In this document: piece after piece, positions 47,303 to 59,831 of the stretch
Position numbering within the stretch: the first letter of the stretch is position 1
How the letters are laid out: each line of letters begins with the position of its first letter
Program-made: the position numbers and the translations under genes
Source: Saccoglossus kowalevskii
Taxonomy: Eukaryota > Hemichordata > Enteropneusta > Harrimaniidae
Length of the DNA stretch: 64,000 nucleotides
Direction of reading: 5' to 3'
Assembly (NCBI RefSeq): GCF_000003605.2
Contig: NW_003150839.1
Span: 1 to 64,000, forward strand
Notes under the pieces: generated by a model
Database searches by the model: none
Told to the model about the DNA's origin: nothing
The model's input: the letters and a program-made list of their open reading frames with translations, nothing else

Positions 47303-47375
47303 AGCCCGCTATGAGATTCGAACTCATGACCCCTGGTTTACAAGACCAGTGCTCTAACCACTGAGCTAAGGAGGC
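47303..47375 (-). tRNA. trnT-UGU: tRNA-Thr(UGU)
   Basis: G68 to C (C5-C68 mismatch), shared by 47884, 49020 and 49602. Confidence 0.83.
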
Positions 47376-47883
47376 TAGTTGAACTCTTCAACATTCGTAC
47401 GAAATTAAAATGGGTCACATTAATATGCTTGTATTGAGTAGTTTCAGTGGTTTTCAGACCGCAATTAACTGTAGGAGTTGCCTCAATGAAAGTGAGAAAT
47501 TGAGTTGAGTCAAAAAATTCGCTTGTCTTGATTGGTTTCAGTAACTCACTCATCGCCCATAAACATACAACGTTGACTGGTTTGTTCATCCAAGATGGAA
47601 AATTAGCTGTAGGAGTTGCCCTTATGAAATTCGAACTCATGGCCCCGCTATAACCACGGAGCTAAGGAGGCGGCTTGCAGCCATGAAGATACCGTGCAGG
47701 AGTTGCCCCTAAGAATTTCGAAGTAATGGCTTCTGTTTTAACCACAGAGCTAAGGAGGCGGCTTGCATTGCAAATTGACTCATATCAATGCGCCTGTCTT
47801 GATAAGTTTGAGTTACACACTCATTACACATAAACATGCAACATTGACTGGTATGTCAAACATTAAAAATTCTCTCTAGTGGT

Positions 47884-47956
47884 AGCCCGCTATGAGATTC
47901 GAACTCATGACCCCTGGTTTACAAGACCAGTGCTCTAACCACTGAGCTAAGGAGGC
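47884..47956 (-). tRNA. trnT-UGU: tRNA-Thr(UGU)
   Basis: G68 to C only; the 5' flank has CACCATTCG. Confidence 0.83.
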
Positions 47957-48437
47957 TAGTTGAACTCTTCACCATTCGTACGAAATTAAAATGGGTCACA
48001 TTAATATGCTTGTATTGAGTAGTTTCAGTGGTTTTCAGACCGCAATTAACTGTAGGAGTTGCCTCAATGAAAGTGCGAAATTGAGTTGAGTCAAAAAAAT
48101 CGCTTGTCTTGATTGGTTTCAGTAACTCACTCATCGCCCATAAACATATAACATTGACTGGTTTGTTCATCCAAGATGGGAAATTAGCTGTAGGAGTTGC
48201 CCTTATGAAATTCGAACTCATGGCCCCAGCTATAACCACAGAGCTACGGAGGCGGCTTGTAGCCTTGAAGATACCGTGTTGGAGTTGCCCCTAAGAAATT
48301 CGAAGTAATGGCTTCTGTCTGAACCACATAGCTAAGGAGGCGGCTTGCTTTGCAAATTAAGTCATATCAATGCGCCTGTCTTGATAAACATGCAACATTG
48401 ACTGGTATGTCAAACATTAAAAATTCTCTCTAGTGGA

Positions 48438-48510
48438 AGCCCCCTATGAGATTCGAACTCATGACCCCTGGTTTACAAGACCAGTGCTCTAACCACTGAG
48501 CTAAGGAGGC
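48438..48510 (-). tRNA. trnT-UGU: tRNA-Thr(UGU), consensus copy
   Basis: Exact consensus. Confidence 0.95.
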
Positions 48511-49019
48511 TAGTTGGACTCTTCAACATTCGTACGAAATTAAAATGAGTCACATTAATATGCTTGTATTGAGTGGTTTCAGTCGTTTTCAGACCGCAAT
48601 TAACTGTTGGAGTTGCCTCAATGAAAGTGAGAAATTGAGTTGAGTCAAAAAATTCGCTTGTCTTGATTGGTTTCAGTAACTCACTCATCGCCCATAAACA
48701 TACAACATTGACTGGTTTGTTCATCCAAGATGGGAAATTAGCTGCAGGAGTTGCCCTTATGAAAGTCGAACTCGTGGCCCCCGCTATAACCACAGAGCTA
48801 CGGAGGTGGCTTGTAGCCTTGAAGATACCGTGTAGGAGTTGCCCCTAAGAAATTCGAAGTAATGGCTTCTGTCTTAACCACAGAGCTAAGGAGGCGGCTT
48901 GCATTGCAAATTGAGTCATATCAATGCGCCTGTCTTGATAAGTTTGAGTTACACACTCATTACACATAAACATGCAACATTGACTGGTATGTCAAACATT
49001 AAAAATTCTCTCTAGTGGA

Positions 49020-49092
49020 AGCCCGCTATGAGATTCGAACTCATGACCCCTGGTTTACAAGACCAGTGCTCTAACCACTGAGCTAAGGAGGC
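49020..49092 (-). tRNA. trnT-UGU: tRNA-Thr(UGU)
   Basis: G68 to C only; cleaner than its higher-order counterpart 46721, which suggests local conversion. Confidence 0.83.
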
Positions 49093-49601
49093 TAGTTGAA
49101 CTCTTCAACATTCGTACGAAATTAAAATGGGTCACATTAATATGCTTGTATTGAGTAGTTTCAGTGGTTTTCAGACCGCAATTAACTGTAGGAGTTGCCT
49201 CAATGAAAGTGAGCAATTGAGTTGAGTCAAAAAATTCGTTTGTCTTGATTGATTTCAGTAACTCACTCATCGCCCATAAACATACAACATTGACTGGTTT
49301 GTTCATCCAAGATGGGAAATTAGCTGTAGGAGTTGCCCTTATGAAATTCGAACTCATGGCCCCCGCTATAACCACAGAGCTACGGAGGCGGCTTGTAGCC
49401 TTGAAGATACTGTGTTGGAGTTGCCCCTAAGAAATTCGAAGTAATGGCTTCTGTCTTAACCGCAGAGCTAAGGAGGCGGCTTGCATTGCAAATTGACTCA
49501 TATCAATGCGCCTGTCTTGATAAGTTTGAGTTACACACTCATTACACATAAACATGCAACATTGACTGGTATGTCAAACATTAAAAATTCTCTCTAGTGG
49601 A

Positions 49602-49674
49602 AGCCCGCTATGAGATTCGAACTCATGACCCCTGGTTTACAAGACCAGTGCTCTAACCACTGAGCTAAGGAGGC
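49602..49674 (-). tRNA. trnT-UGU: tRNA-Thr(UGU)
   Basis: G68 to C only. Confidence 0.83.
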
Positions 49675-50169
49675 TAGTTGAACTCTTCAACATTCGTACG
49701 AAATTAAAATGGGTCACATTAATATGCTTGTATTGAGTAGTTTCAGTGGTTTTCAGACCGCAATTAACTGTAGGAGTTGCCTCAATGAAAGTGCGAAATT
49801 GAGTTGAGTCAAAAATTCGCTTGTCTTGATTGGTTCAGTAACTCACTCATCGCCCATAAACATACAACATTGACTGGTTTGTTCATCCAAGATGGGAAAT
49901 TAGCTGTAGGAGTTGCCCTTGTGAAATTCGAACTCATGGCCCCGCTATAACCACGGAGCTAAGGAAGCGGCTTGTAGCCTTGAAGATACCGTGTAGGAGT
50001 TGCCCCTAAGAAATTCGAAGTAATGGATTCTGTCTTAACCACAAAGCTAAGGTGGCGGCTTGCTTTGCAAATTGACTCATATCAATGCGCCTGTCTTGAT
50101 AAGTTTGAGTTACACATAAACATGCAACATTGACTGGTATGTCAAACATTAAAAATTCTCTCTAGTGGA

Positions 50170-50242
50170 AGCCCCCTATGAGATTCGAACTCATGACCCC
50201 TGGTTTACAAGACCAGTGCTCTAACCACTGAGCTAAGGAGGC
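50170..50242 (-). tRNA. trnT-UGU: tRNA-Thr(UGU), consensus copy
   Basis: Exact consensus; starts a block like 24820-27116. Confidence 0.95.
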
Positions 50243-50751
50243 TAGTTGGACTCTTCAACATTCGTACGAAATTAAAATGAGTCACATTAATATGCTTGTA
50301 TTCAGTGGTTTCAGTGGTTTTCAGGCCGCAATTAACTGTAGGAGTTGCCTCAATGAAAGTGAGAAATTGAGTTGAGTCAAAAAATTCGCTTGTCTTGATT
50401 GGTTTCAGTAACTCACTCATCGCCCATAAACATACAACATTGACTGGTTTGTTCATCCAAGATGGGAAATTAGCTGTAGGAGTTGCCCTTATGAAATTCG
50501 AACTCATGGCCCCCGCTATAACCACAGAGCTACGGAGGCGGCTTGTAGCCTTGAAGATACCGTGTAGGAGTTGCCCCTAAGAAATTCGAAGTAATGGCTT
50601 CTGTCTTAACCACAGAGCTAAGGAGGCGGCTTGCATTGCAAATTGAGTCATATCAATGCGCCTGTCTTGATAAGTTTGAGTTACACACTCATTACACATA
50701 AACATGCAACATTGACTGGTATGTCAAACATTAAAAATTCTTTCTCGCGGA

Positions 50752-50824
50752 AGCCCCCTATGAGATTCGAACTCATGACCCCTGGTTTACAAGACCAGTG
50801 CTCTAACCACTGAGCTAAGGAGGC
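50752..50824 (-). tRNA. trnT-UGU: tRNA-Thr(UGU), consensus copy
   Basis: Exact consensus; TCGCGG trailer. Confidence 0.95.
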
Positions 50825-51322
50825 TAGTTGGACTCTTCAACATTCGTACGAAATTAAAATGAGTCACATTAATATGCTTGTATTCAGTGGTTTCAGTGGT
50901 TTTCAGGCCGCAATTAACTGTAGGAGTTGCCTCAATGAAAGTGAGAAATTGAGTTGAGTCAAAAAATTCGCTTGTCTTGATTGGTTTCAGTAACTCACTC
51001 ATCGCCCATAAACATACAACATTGACTGGTTTGTTCATCCAAGATGGGAAATTAGCTGTAGGAGTTGCCCTTATGAAATTCGAACTCATGGCCCCCGCTA
51101 TAACCACAGAGCTACGGAGGCGGCTTGTAGCCTTGAAGATACCGTGTAGGAGTTGCCCCTAAGAAATTCGAAGTAATGGCTTCTGTCTTAACCACAGAGC
51201 TAAGGAGGCGGCTTGCATTGCAAATTGAGTCATATCAATGCGCCTGTCTTGATAAGTTTGAGTTACACACAAACATGCAACATTGACTGGTATGTCAAAC
51301 ATTAAAAATTCTCTCTAGTGGA

Positions 51323-51395
51323 AGCCCCCTATGAGATTCGAACTCATGACCCCTGGTTTACAAGACCAGTGCTCTAACCACTGAGCTAAGGAGAC
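51323..51395 (-). tRNA. trnT-UGU: tRNA-Thr(UGU)
   Basis: C2 to U only (U2-G71 wobble). Confidence 0.88.
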
Positions 51396-51892
51396 TAGTT
51401 GGACTCTTCAACAGTCGTACGAAATTAAAATGAGTCACATTAATATGCTTGTATTGAGTGGTTTCAGTGGTTTTCAGACCGCAATTAACTGTAGGAGTTG
51501 CCTCAATGAAAGTGAGAAATTGAGTTGAGTCAAAAAATTCGCTTGTCTTGATTGGTTTCAGTAACTCACTCATCGCCCATAAACATACAACATTGACTGG
51601 TTTGTTCATCCAAGATGGGAAATTAGCTGTAGGAGTTGCCCTTGTGAAATTCGAACTCATGGCCCCGCTATAACCACGGAGCTAAGGAAGCGGCTTGTAG
51701 CCTTGAAGATACCGTGTAGGAGTTGCCCCTAAGAAATTCGAAGTAATGGATTCTGTCTTAACCACAGAGCTAAGGAGGCGGCTTGCATTGCAAATTGAGT
51801 CATATCAATGCGCCTGTCTTGATAAGTTTGAGTTACACACAAACATGCAACATTGACTGGTATGTCAAACATTAAAAATTCTCTCTAGTGGA

Positions 51893-51965
51893 AGCCCCCT
51901 ATGAGATTCGAACTCATGACCCCTGGTTTACAAGACCAGTGCTCTAACCACTGAGCTAAGGAGAC
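51893..51965 (-). tRNA. trnT-UGU: tRNA-Thr(UGU)
   Basis: C2 to U only. The 5' flank reads GACTTGTTGG, as at 35776. Confidence 0.88.
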
Positions 51966-52468
51966 TTGTTGGACTCTTCAACAGTCGTACGAAATTAAAA
52001 TGAGTCACATTAATATGCTTGTATTGAGTGGTTTCAGTGGTTTTCAGACCGCAATTAACTGTAGGAGTTGCCTCAATGAAAGTGAGAAATTGAGTTGAGT
52101 CAAAAAATTCGCTTGTCTTGATTGGTTTCAGTAACTCACTCATCGCCCATAAACATACAAATTGACTGGTTTGTTCATCCAAGATGGGAAATTAGCTGTA
52201 GGAGTTACCTTGTGAAATTCGAACTCATGGCCCGCTATAACCACGGAGCTAAGGAGGCGGCTTGTAGCCTTGAAGATACCGTGTAGGAGTTGCCCTAAGA
52301 AATTCGAAGAAATGGCTTCTGTCTTAACCACAGAGCTAAGAGGCGGCTTGCATTGCAAATTTACTCATATCAATGCGCCTGTCTTGATAAGTTTGAGTTA
52401 CACACTCATTACACATAAATATGCAACATTGACCGGTATGTCAAACATTAAAAATTCTCTCTAGTGGA

Positions 52469-52541
52469 AGCCCCCTTTGAGATTCGAACTCATGACCCCT
52501 GGTTTACAAGACCAGTGCTCTAACCACTGAGATAAGGAGGC
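52469..52541 (-). tRNA. trnT-UGU: tRNA-Thr(UGU), weakened copy
   Basis: U65 to A (A49-A65 mismatch) and G10 to U at the first D-stem pair. Confidence 0.74.
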
Positions 52542-53049
52542 TAGTTGGACTCTTCAACATTCGTACGAAATTAAAATGAGTCACATTAATATGCTTGTAT
52601 TGAGTGGTTTCAGTGCTTTTCAGTCCGCAATTAACTGTAGGAGTTGCCTCAATGAAAGTGAGAAATTGATTTGAGTCAAAAAATTCGCTTGTCTTGATTG
52701 GTTTCAGTAACTCACTCATCGCCCATAAACATACAACATTGACTGGTTTGTTCATCCAAGATGGGAAATTAGCTGTCGGAGTTGCCCTTATGAAATTCCA
52801 ACTCATGGCCCCGCTATAACCACGGAGCTACGGAGGCGGCTTGTAGCCTTTGAAGACACCGAGTAGGAGTTGCGCCTAAGAAATTCGAAGTAATGGCTTC
52901 TCTCTTAACCAAGGAGCTAAGGAGGCGGCTTGCATTGCAAATTGACTCATATCAATGAGCCTGTCTTGATAAGTTTGAGTTACACACTCATTACACATAA
53001 ATATGCAACATTGACCGGTATGTCAAACATTAAAAAATCTCTTAGTGGA

Positions 53050-53122
53050 AGCCCCCTATGAGATTCGAACTCATGACCCCTGGTTTACAAGACCAGTGCT
53101 CTAACCACTGAGCTAAGGAGGC
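53050..53122 (-). tRNA. trnT-UGU: tRNA-Thr(UGU), consensus copy
   Basis: Exact consensus; the trailer is two bases short (AAAAAATCTCTTAGTGG). Confidence 0.95.
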
Positions 53123-53630
53123 TAATTAGACTCTTCAACATTCGTACGAAATTAAAATGAGTCACATTAATATGCTTGTATTGAGTGGTTTCAGTAGTTT
53201 TCAGACCGCAATTAACTGTAGGAGTTGCCTCAATGAAAGTGCGAAATTGAGTTGAGTCAAAAAATTTGCTTGTCTTGATTGGTTTCAGTAACTCACTCAT
53301 CGCCCATAAACATACAACATTGACTGGTTTGTTAATCCAAGATGGAAAATTAGCTGTAGGAGTTGCCCTTATGAAATTCGAACTCATGGCCCCGCTATAA
53401 CCACGGAGCTAAGGAGACGGCTTGTAGCCTTGAAGATACCGTGTAGGAGTTGCCCCTAAGAAATTCGAAGTAATGGCTTCTGTCTTAACCACAGAGCTAA
53501 GGAGGCGGCTTGCATTGCAAATTGAGTCATATCAATGCGCCTGTCTTGATAAGTTTGAGTTACACACTCATTACACATAAACATGCAACATTGACTGGTA
53601 TGTCAAACATTAGAAATTCTTTCTGGTGGA

Positions 53631-53703
53631 AGCCCCCTACGAGATTCGAACTCATGACCCCTGGTTTACAAGACCAGTGCTCTAACCACTGAGCTAAGGA
53701 TGC
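53631..53703 (-). tRNA. trnT-UGU: tRNA-Thr(UGU), acceptor variant
   Basis: C3 to A and A64 to G, as at 12957. The terminator is broken here (TTTCTAATG). Confidence 0.73.
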
Positions 53704-53893
53704 TGGTTGGACTCTTCAACATTCGCACGAAATTAAAATGAGTCATATTAATATAAGCATATTAATACAAGCGTATTGAGTGGATTCAGTGGTTTTCAGA
53801 CCGCAATTAACTGTAGGAGTTGCCTCAATGAAAGTGAGAAATTGAGTTGAGTAAAAAAAAACGCTTGTCTTGATTGGTTTCAGTAACTCACTC

Positions 53894-53966
53894 ATCGCCC
53901 AATGCGATTCGAACTCATGACCCCTGGTTTACAAGACCAGTTTTCTAACCACAAGTCTAAGGAGGC
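53894..53966 (-). pseudogene. tRNA-Thr pseudogene with replaced 3' acceptor
   Basis: Same 263-bp truncated unit and junction as 13220. Confidence 0.85.
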
Positions 53967-54474
53967 TAGTTGGACTCTTCAACATTCGTACGAAATTAAA
54001 ATGAGTCACATTAATATGCTTGTATTGAGTGGTTTCAGTGGTTTTCAGACCGCAATTAACTGTAGGAGTTGCCTCAATGAAAGTGAGAAATTGAGTTGAG
54101 TCAAAAAATTCGCTTGTCTTGATTGGTTTCAGTAACTCACTCATCGCCCATAAACATACAACATTGACTGGTTTGTTCATCCAAGATGGAAAATTAGCTG
54201 TAGGAGTTGCCCTTATGAAATTCGAACTCATGGCCCCGCTATAACCATGGAGCTAAGGAGACGGCTTGTAGCCTTGAAGATACCGTGTAGGAGTCGCCCC
54301 TAAGAAATTCGAAGTAATGGCTTCTGTCTTAACCACAGAGCTAAGGAGGCGGCTTGCATTGCAAATTGAGTCATATCAATGCGCCTGTCTTGATAAGTTT
54401 GAGTTACACACTCATTACACACAAACATGCAACATTGACTGGTATGTCAAACATTAAAAATTCTCTCTAGTGGA

Positions 54475-54547
54475 AGCCCCCTATGAGATTCGAACTCATG
54501 ACCCCTGGTTTACAAGACCAGTGCTCTAACCACTGAGCTAAGGAGGC
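54475..54547 (-). tRNA. trnT-UGU: tRNA-Thr(UGU), consensus copy
   Basis: Exact consensus. Confidence 0.95.
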
Positions 54548-55056
54548 TAGTTGGACTCCTCAACATTCGTACGAAATTAAAATGAGTCACATTAATATGC
54601 TTGTATTGAGTGGTTTCAGTGGTTTTCAGACCGCAATTAACTATAGGAGTTGCCTCAATGAAAGTGAGAAATTGAGTTGAGTCAAAAAAAAACGCTTGTC
54701 TTGATTGGTTTCAGTAACTCACTCATCGCCCATAAACATACAACATTGACTGGTTTGTTCATCCAAGATGGAAAATTAGCTGTAGGAGTTGCCCTTATGA
54801 AATTCGAACTCATGGCCCCGCTATAACCACGGAGCTAAGGAGGCGGCTTGTAGCCTTGAAGATACCGTGTAGGAGTTGCCCCTAAGAAATTCGAAGTAAT
54901 GGCTTTTGTCTTAACCACAGAGCTAAGGAGGCGGCTTGCATTGCAAATTGAGTCATATCAATGCGCCTGTCTTGATAAGTTTGAGTTACACACTCATTAC
55001 ACATAAACATGCAACATTGACTGGTTTGTCAAACATTAAAAATGACCTCTAGTGGA

Positions 55057-55129
55057 AGCCCCCTATGGGATTCGAACTAATGACCCCTGATTTACAAGAC
55101 CAGTGCTCTAACCACTGAGCTAAGGAGGC
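55057..55129 (-). tRNA. trnT-UGU: tRNA-Thr(UGU), T-stem variant
   Basis: U62 to C, G51 to U and C40 to U; twin of 14384. Confidence 0.72.
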
Positions 55130-55651
55130 TAGTTGGACTCTTCAACATTCGTACGAAATTAAAATGAGTCACATTAATATAAGCTTATTAATACAAGCGT
55201 ATAGAGTGGTTTCAGTGGTTTTCAGACCGCAATTAACTGTAGGAGTTGCCTCAATGAAAGTGAGAAATTGAGTTGAGTCAAAAAATTCGCTTGTCTTGAT
55301 TGGTTTCAGTAACTCACTCATCGCCCATAAACATACAACATTGACTGGTTTGTTCATCCAAGATGGAAAATTAGCTGTAGGAGTTGCCCTTATGAAATTC
55401 GAACTCATGGCCCCGCTATAACCATGGAGCTAAGGAGACAGCTTGTAGCCTTGAAGATACCGTGTAGGAGTCGCCCCTAAGAAATTCGAAGTAATGGCTT
55501 CTGTCTAAACCACAGAGCTAAGGAGGCGGCTTGCATTGCAAATTGAGTCATATCAATGCGCCTGTCTTGATAAGTTTGAGTTACACACTCATTACACACA
55601 AACATGCAACATTGACTGGTATGTCAAACATTAAAAATTCTCTCTAGTGGA

Positions 55652-55724
55652 AGCCCCCTATGAGATTCGAACTCATGACCCCTGGTTTACAAGACCAGTG
55701 CTCTAACCACTGAGCTAAGGAGGC
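55652..55724 (-). tRNA. trnT-UGU: tRNA-Thr(UGU), consensus copy
   Basis: Exact consensus; its twin 14979 has gained A21 to U. Confidence 0.95.
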
Positions 55725-56231
55725 TAGTTGCACTCCTCAACATTCGTACGAAATTAAAATGAGTCACATTAATATGCTTGTATTGAGTGGTTTCAGTGGT
55801 TTTCAGACCGCAATTAACTATAGGAGTTGCCTCAATGAAAGTGAGAAATTGAGTTGAGTCAAAAAAACGCTTGTCTTGATTGGTTTCAGTAACTCACTCA
55901 TCGCCCATAAACATACAACATTGACTGGTTTGTTCATCCAAGATGGAAAATTAGCTGTAGGAGTTGCCCTTATGAAATTCGAACTCATGGCCGCGCTATA
56001 ACCACGGAGCTAAGGAGGCGGCTTGTAGCCTTGAATATACCGTGTAGGAGTTGCCCCTAAGAAATTCGAAGTAATGGCTTCTGTCTTAACCACAGAGCTA
56101 AGGAGGCGGCTTGCATTGCAAATTGAGTCATATCAATGCGCCTGCCTTGATAAGTTTGAGTTACACACTCATTACACATAAACATGCAACATTGACTGGT
56201 TTGTCAAACATTAAAAATGACCTCTAGTGGA

Positions 56232-56304
56232 AGCCCCCTATGAGATTCGAACTCATGACCCCTGATTTACAAGACCAGTGCTCTAACCACTGAGCTAAGG
56301 AGGC
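56232..56304 (-). tRNA. trnT-UGU: tRNA-Thr(UGU)
   Basis: C40 to U only (G-U pair); the unit has no counterpart at this point of the 12.7-16.6 kb block. Confidence 0.9.
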
Positions 56305-56826
56305 TAGTTGGACTCTTCAACATTCGTACGAAATTAAAATGAGTCACATTAATATAAGCTTATTAATACAAGCGTATAGAGTGGATTCAGTGGTTTTCAG
56401 ACCGCAATTAACTGTAGGAGTTGCCTCAATGAAAGTGAGAAATTGAGTTGAGTCAAAAAATTCGCTTGTCTTGATTGGTTTCAGTAACTCACTCATCGCC
56501 CATAAACATACAACATTGACTGGTTTGTTCATCCAAGATGGAAAATTAGCTGTAGGAGTTGCCCTTATGAAATTCGAACTAATGGCCCCGCTATAACCAC
56601 GGAGCTAAGGAGGCGGCTTGCAGCCTTGAAGATACCGTGTAGGAGTTGCCCCTAAGAAATTCGAAGTAATGGCTTCTGTCTTAACCACAGAGCTAATGAG
56701 GCGGCTTGCATTGCAAATTGAGTCATATCAATGCGCCTGTCTTGATAAGTTTGAGTTACACACTCATTACACATAAACATGCAACATTGACTGGTATGTC
56801 AAACATTAAAAATTCTCTCTAGTGGT

Positions 56827-56899
56827 AGCCCACTATGAGATTCGAACAAATGACCCCTGGTTACCAAGACCAGTGCTCTAACCACAGAGCTAAGGAGGC
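56827..56899 (-). tRNA. tRNA-Thr body with proline anticodon UGG
   Basis: The anticodon loop reads CUUGGUA instead of CUUGUAA, putting UGG (Pro, codon CCA) at 56864-56866 in a threonine tRNA body. Further changes are G68 to U, A52 to U, G51 to U and A14 to U, which weaken the acceptor, T stem and tertiary core. Position 37 becomes U, where a purine is normal. Most likely a decaying copy. If expressed and charged by ThrRS, it could misread proline codons. It is the only copy in the window with an altered anticodon. Confidence 0.65.
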
Positions 56900-57406
56900 T
56901 AGTTGGACTCTTCAACATTCGTACGAAATTACAATGAGTCACATTAATATGCTTGTATTGAGTGGTTTCAGTGGTTTTCAGACCGCAATTAACTATAGGA
57001 GTTGCCTCAATGAAAGTGAGAAATTGAGTTGAGTCAAAAAAACGCTTGTCTTGATTGGTTTCAGTAACTCACTCATCGCCCATAAACATACAACATTGAC
57101 TGGTTTGTTCATCCAAGATGGAAAATTAGCTGTAGGAGTTGCCCTTATGAAATTCGAACTCATGGCCGCGCTATAACCACGGAGCTAAGGAGGCGGCTTG
57201 TAGCCTTGAAGATACCGTGTAGGAGTTGCCCCTAAGAAATTCGAAGTAATGGCTTCTGTCTTAACCACAGAGCTAAGGAGGCGGCTTGCATTGCAAATTG
57301 AGTCATATCAATGCGCCTGTCTTGATAAGTTTGAGTTACACACTCATTACACATAAACATGCAACATTGACTGGTTTGTCAAACATTAAAAATGACCTCT
57401 AGTGGA

Positions 57407-57479
57407 AGCCCCCTATGAGATTCGAACTCATGACCCCTGATTTACAAGACCAGTGCTCTAACCATTGAGCTAAGGAGGG
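57407..57479 (-). tRNA. trnT-UGU: tRNA-Thr(UGU), first-base variant
   Basis: G1 to C, G15 to A and C40 to U. Confidence 0.7.
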
Positions 57480-58001
57480 TAGTTGGACTCTTCAACATTC
57501 GTACGAAATTAAAATGAGTCACATTAATATAAGCTTATTAATACAAGCGTATAGAGTGGATTCAGTGGTTTTCAGACCGCAATTAACTGTAGGAGTTGCC
57601 TCAATGAAAGTGAGAAATTGAGTTGAGTAAAAAAATTCGCTTGTCTTGATTGGTTTCAGTAACTCACTCATCGCCCATAAACATACAACATTGACTGGTT
57701 TGTTCATCCAAGATGGAAAATTAGCTGTAGGAGTTGCCCTTTTGAAATTCGAACTAATGGCCCCGCTATAACCACGGAGCTAAGGAGGCGGCTTGCAGCC
57801 TTGAAGATACCGTGTAGGAGTTGCCCCTAAGAAATTCGAAGTAATGGCTTCTGTCTTAACCACAGAGCTAATGAGGCGGCTTGCATTGCAAATTGAGTCA
57901 TATCAATGCGCCTGTCTTGATAAGTTTGAGTTACACACTCATTACACATAAACATGCAACATTGACTGGTATGTCAAACATTAAAAATTCTCTCTAGTGG
58001 T

Positions 58002-58074
58002 AGCCCCCTATGAGATTCGAACAAATGACCCCTGGTTTACAAGACCAGTGCTCTAACCATTGAGCTAAGGAGGG
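58002..58074 (-). tRNA. trnT-UGU: tRNA-Thr(UGU), weakened copy
   Basis: G1 to C, G15 to A, A52 to U and G51 to U. It combines the 3' side of the 15562 type with the 5' side of the 57407 type, so it looks like a recombinant. Confidence 0.66.
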
Positions 58075-58596
58075 TAGTTGGACTCTTCAACATTCGTACG
58101 AAATTAAAATGAGTCACATTAATATAAGCTTATTAATACAAGCGTATAGAGTGGATTCAGTGGTTTTCAGACCGCAATTAACTGTAGGAGTTGCCTCAAT
58201 GAAAGTGAGAAATTGAGTTGAGTCAAAAAATTCGCTTGTCTTGATTGGTTTCAGTAACTCACTCATCGCCCATAAACATACAACATTGACTGGTTTGTTC
58301 ATCCAAGATGGAAAATTAGCTGTAGGAGTTGCCCTTTTGAAATTCGAACTAATGGCCCCGCTATAACCACGGAGCTAAGGAGGCGGCTTGCAGCCTTGAA
58401 GATACCGTGTAGGAGTTGCCCCTAAGAAATTCGAAGTAATGGCTTCTGTCTTAACCACAGAGCTAATGAGGCGGCTTTCATTGCAAATTGAGTCATATCA
58501 ATGCGCATGTCTTGATAAGTTTGAGTTACACACTCATTACACATAAACATGCAACATTGACTGGTATGTCAAACATTAAAAATTCTCTCTAGTGGT

Positions 58597-58669
58597 AGCC
58601 CCCTATGAGATTCGAACTCATGACCACTGGTTTACAAGACCAGTGCTCTAATCACTGAGCTAAGGAGGC
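58597..58669 (-). tRNA. trnT-UGU: tRNA-Thr(UGU)
   Basis: G44 to U and G18 to A; G18 is an invariant D-loop base. Confidence 0.75.
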
Positions 58670-59177
58670 TAGTTGGAGTCATCAACATTCGTACGAAATT
58701 AAAATGAGTCACATTAATATGCTTGTATTGAGTGGTTTCAGTGGTTTTCAGACCGCAATTAACTGTAGAAGTTGCCTCAATGAAAGTGAGAAATTGAGTT
58801 GAGTAAAAAAATTCGCTTGTCTTGATTGGTTTCAGTAGCTCACTTATCGCCCATAAACATACAACATTGACTGGTTTGTTGATCCAAGATGGAAAATTAG
58901 CTGTAGCAGTTGCCCTTATGAAATTCGAACTCATGGCCCCGTTATAACCACGGAGCTAAGGAGGCGGCTTGTAGCCTTGAAGATACCGTGTATGAGTTGC
59001 CCCTAAGAAATTCGAAGTAATGGCTTCTGTCTTAACCACAGAGCTAAGGAGGCGGATTGCATTGCAAATTGAGTCATATCAATGCGCCTGTCTTGATAAG
59101 TTTGAGTTACACACTCATTACACATAAACATGCAACATTGACTGGTATGTCAAACATTAACAATTCTCTCTAGTGGC

Positions 59178-59250
59178 AGCCCCCTATGAGATTCGAACTC
59201 ATGACCCCAGGTTTACAAGACCAGTGCTCTAACCACTGAGCTAAGGAGGC
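59178..59250 (-). tRNA. trnT-UGU: tRNA-Thr(UGU)
   Basis: A42 to U (U-U in the anticodon stem). The terminator is interrupted (AATTGTTAATG). Confidence 0.77.
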
Positions 59251-59758
59251 TAGTTGGCTTCTTCAAAATTCGTACGAAATTAAAATGAGTCACATTAATA
59301 TGCTTGTATTGAGTGGTTTCAGTGGTTTTCAGACTGCAATTAACTGTAGGAGTTGCCTCAATGAAAGTGAGAAATTAAGTTGAGTCAAAAAATTCGCTTG
59401 TCTTGATTGGTTTCAGTAACTCACTCATCGCCCATAAACATACAACATTGACTGGTTTGTTCATCCAAGATGGAAAATTGGCTGTAGGAGTTGCCCTTAT
59501 GAAATTCGAACTCATGGCCCCGCTATAACCACGGAGCTAAGGAGGCGGCTTGTTGCCTTGAAGATACCGTGTAGGAGTTGCCCCTAAGAAATTCGAAGTA
59601 ATGGCTTCTGTCTTAACCACAGAGCTAAGGAGGCGGCTTGCATTGCAAATTGAGTCATATCAATGCGCCTGTCTTGATAAGTTTGAGTTACACACTCATT
59701 ACACATAAACATGCAACATTGACTGGTATGTCAAACATTAAAAATTCTCTCTAGTGGT

Positions 59759-59831
59759 AGCCCCCTATGAGATTCGAACTCATGACCCCTGGTTTACAAG
59801 ACCAGTGCTCTAACGACTGAGCTAAGGAGGC
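59759..59831 (-). tRNA. trnT-UGU: tRNA-Thr(UGU)
   Basis: G17 to C only, in the D loop. Confidence 0.87.

Larger units (their letters stand above)
45585..49674. repeat. four-unit higher-order repeat, 2299 bp
   Basis: Four successive tRNAs (45585, 46139, 46721, 47303) are each followed 2299 bp later by a counterpart (47884, 48438, 49020, 49602). Units are matched by private spacer changes such as GATAAACATGCAAC and GAGCAATTGAG. Confidence 0.88.
53410..58000. repeat. second copy of the 12.7-16.6 kb block
   Basis: Contains the twin truncated unit (53894) and the same ordered variants, with one extra unit (tRNA 56232) relative to the first block. Confidence 0.85.
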
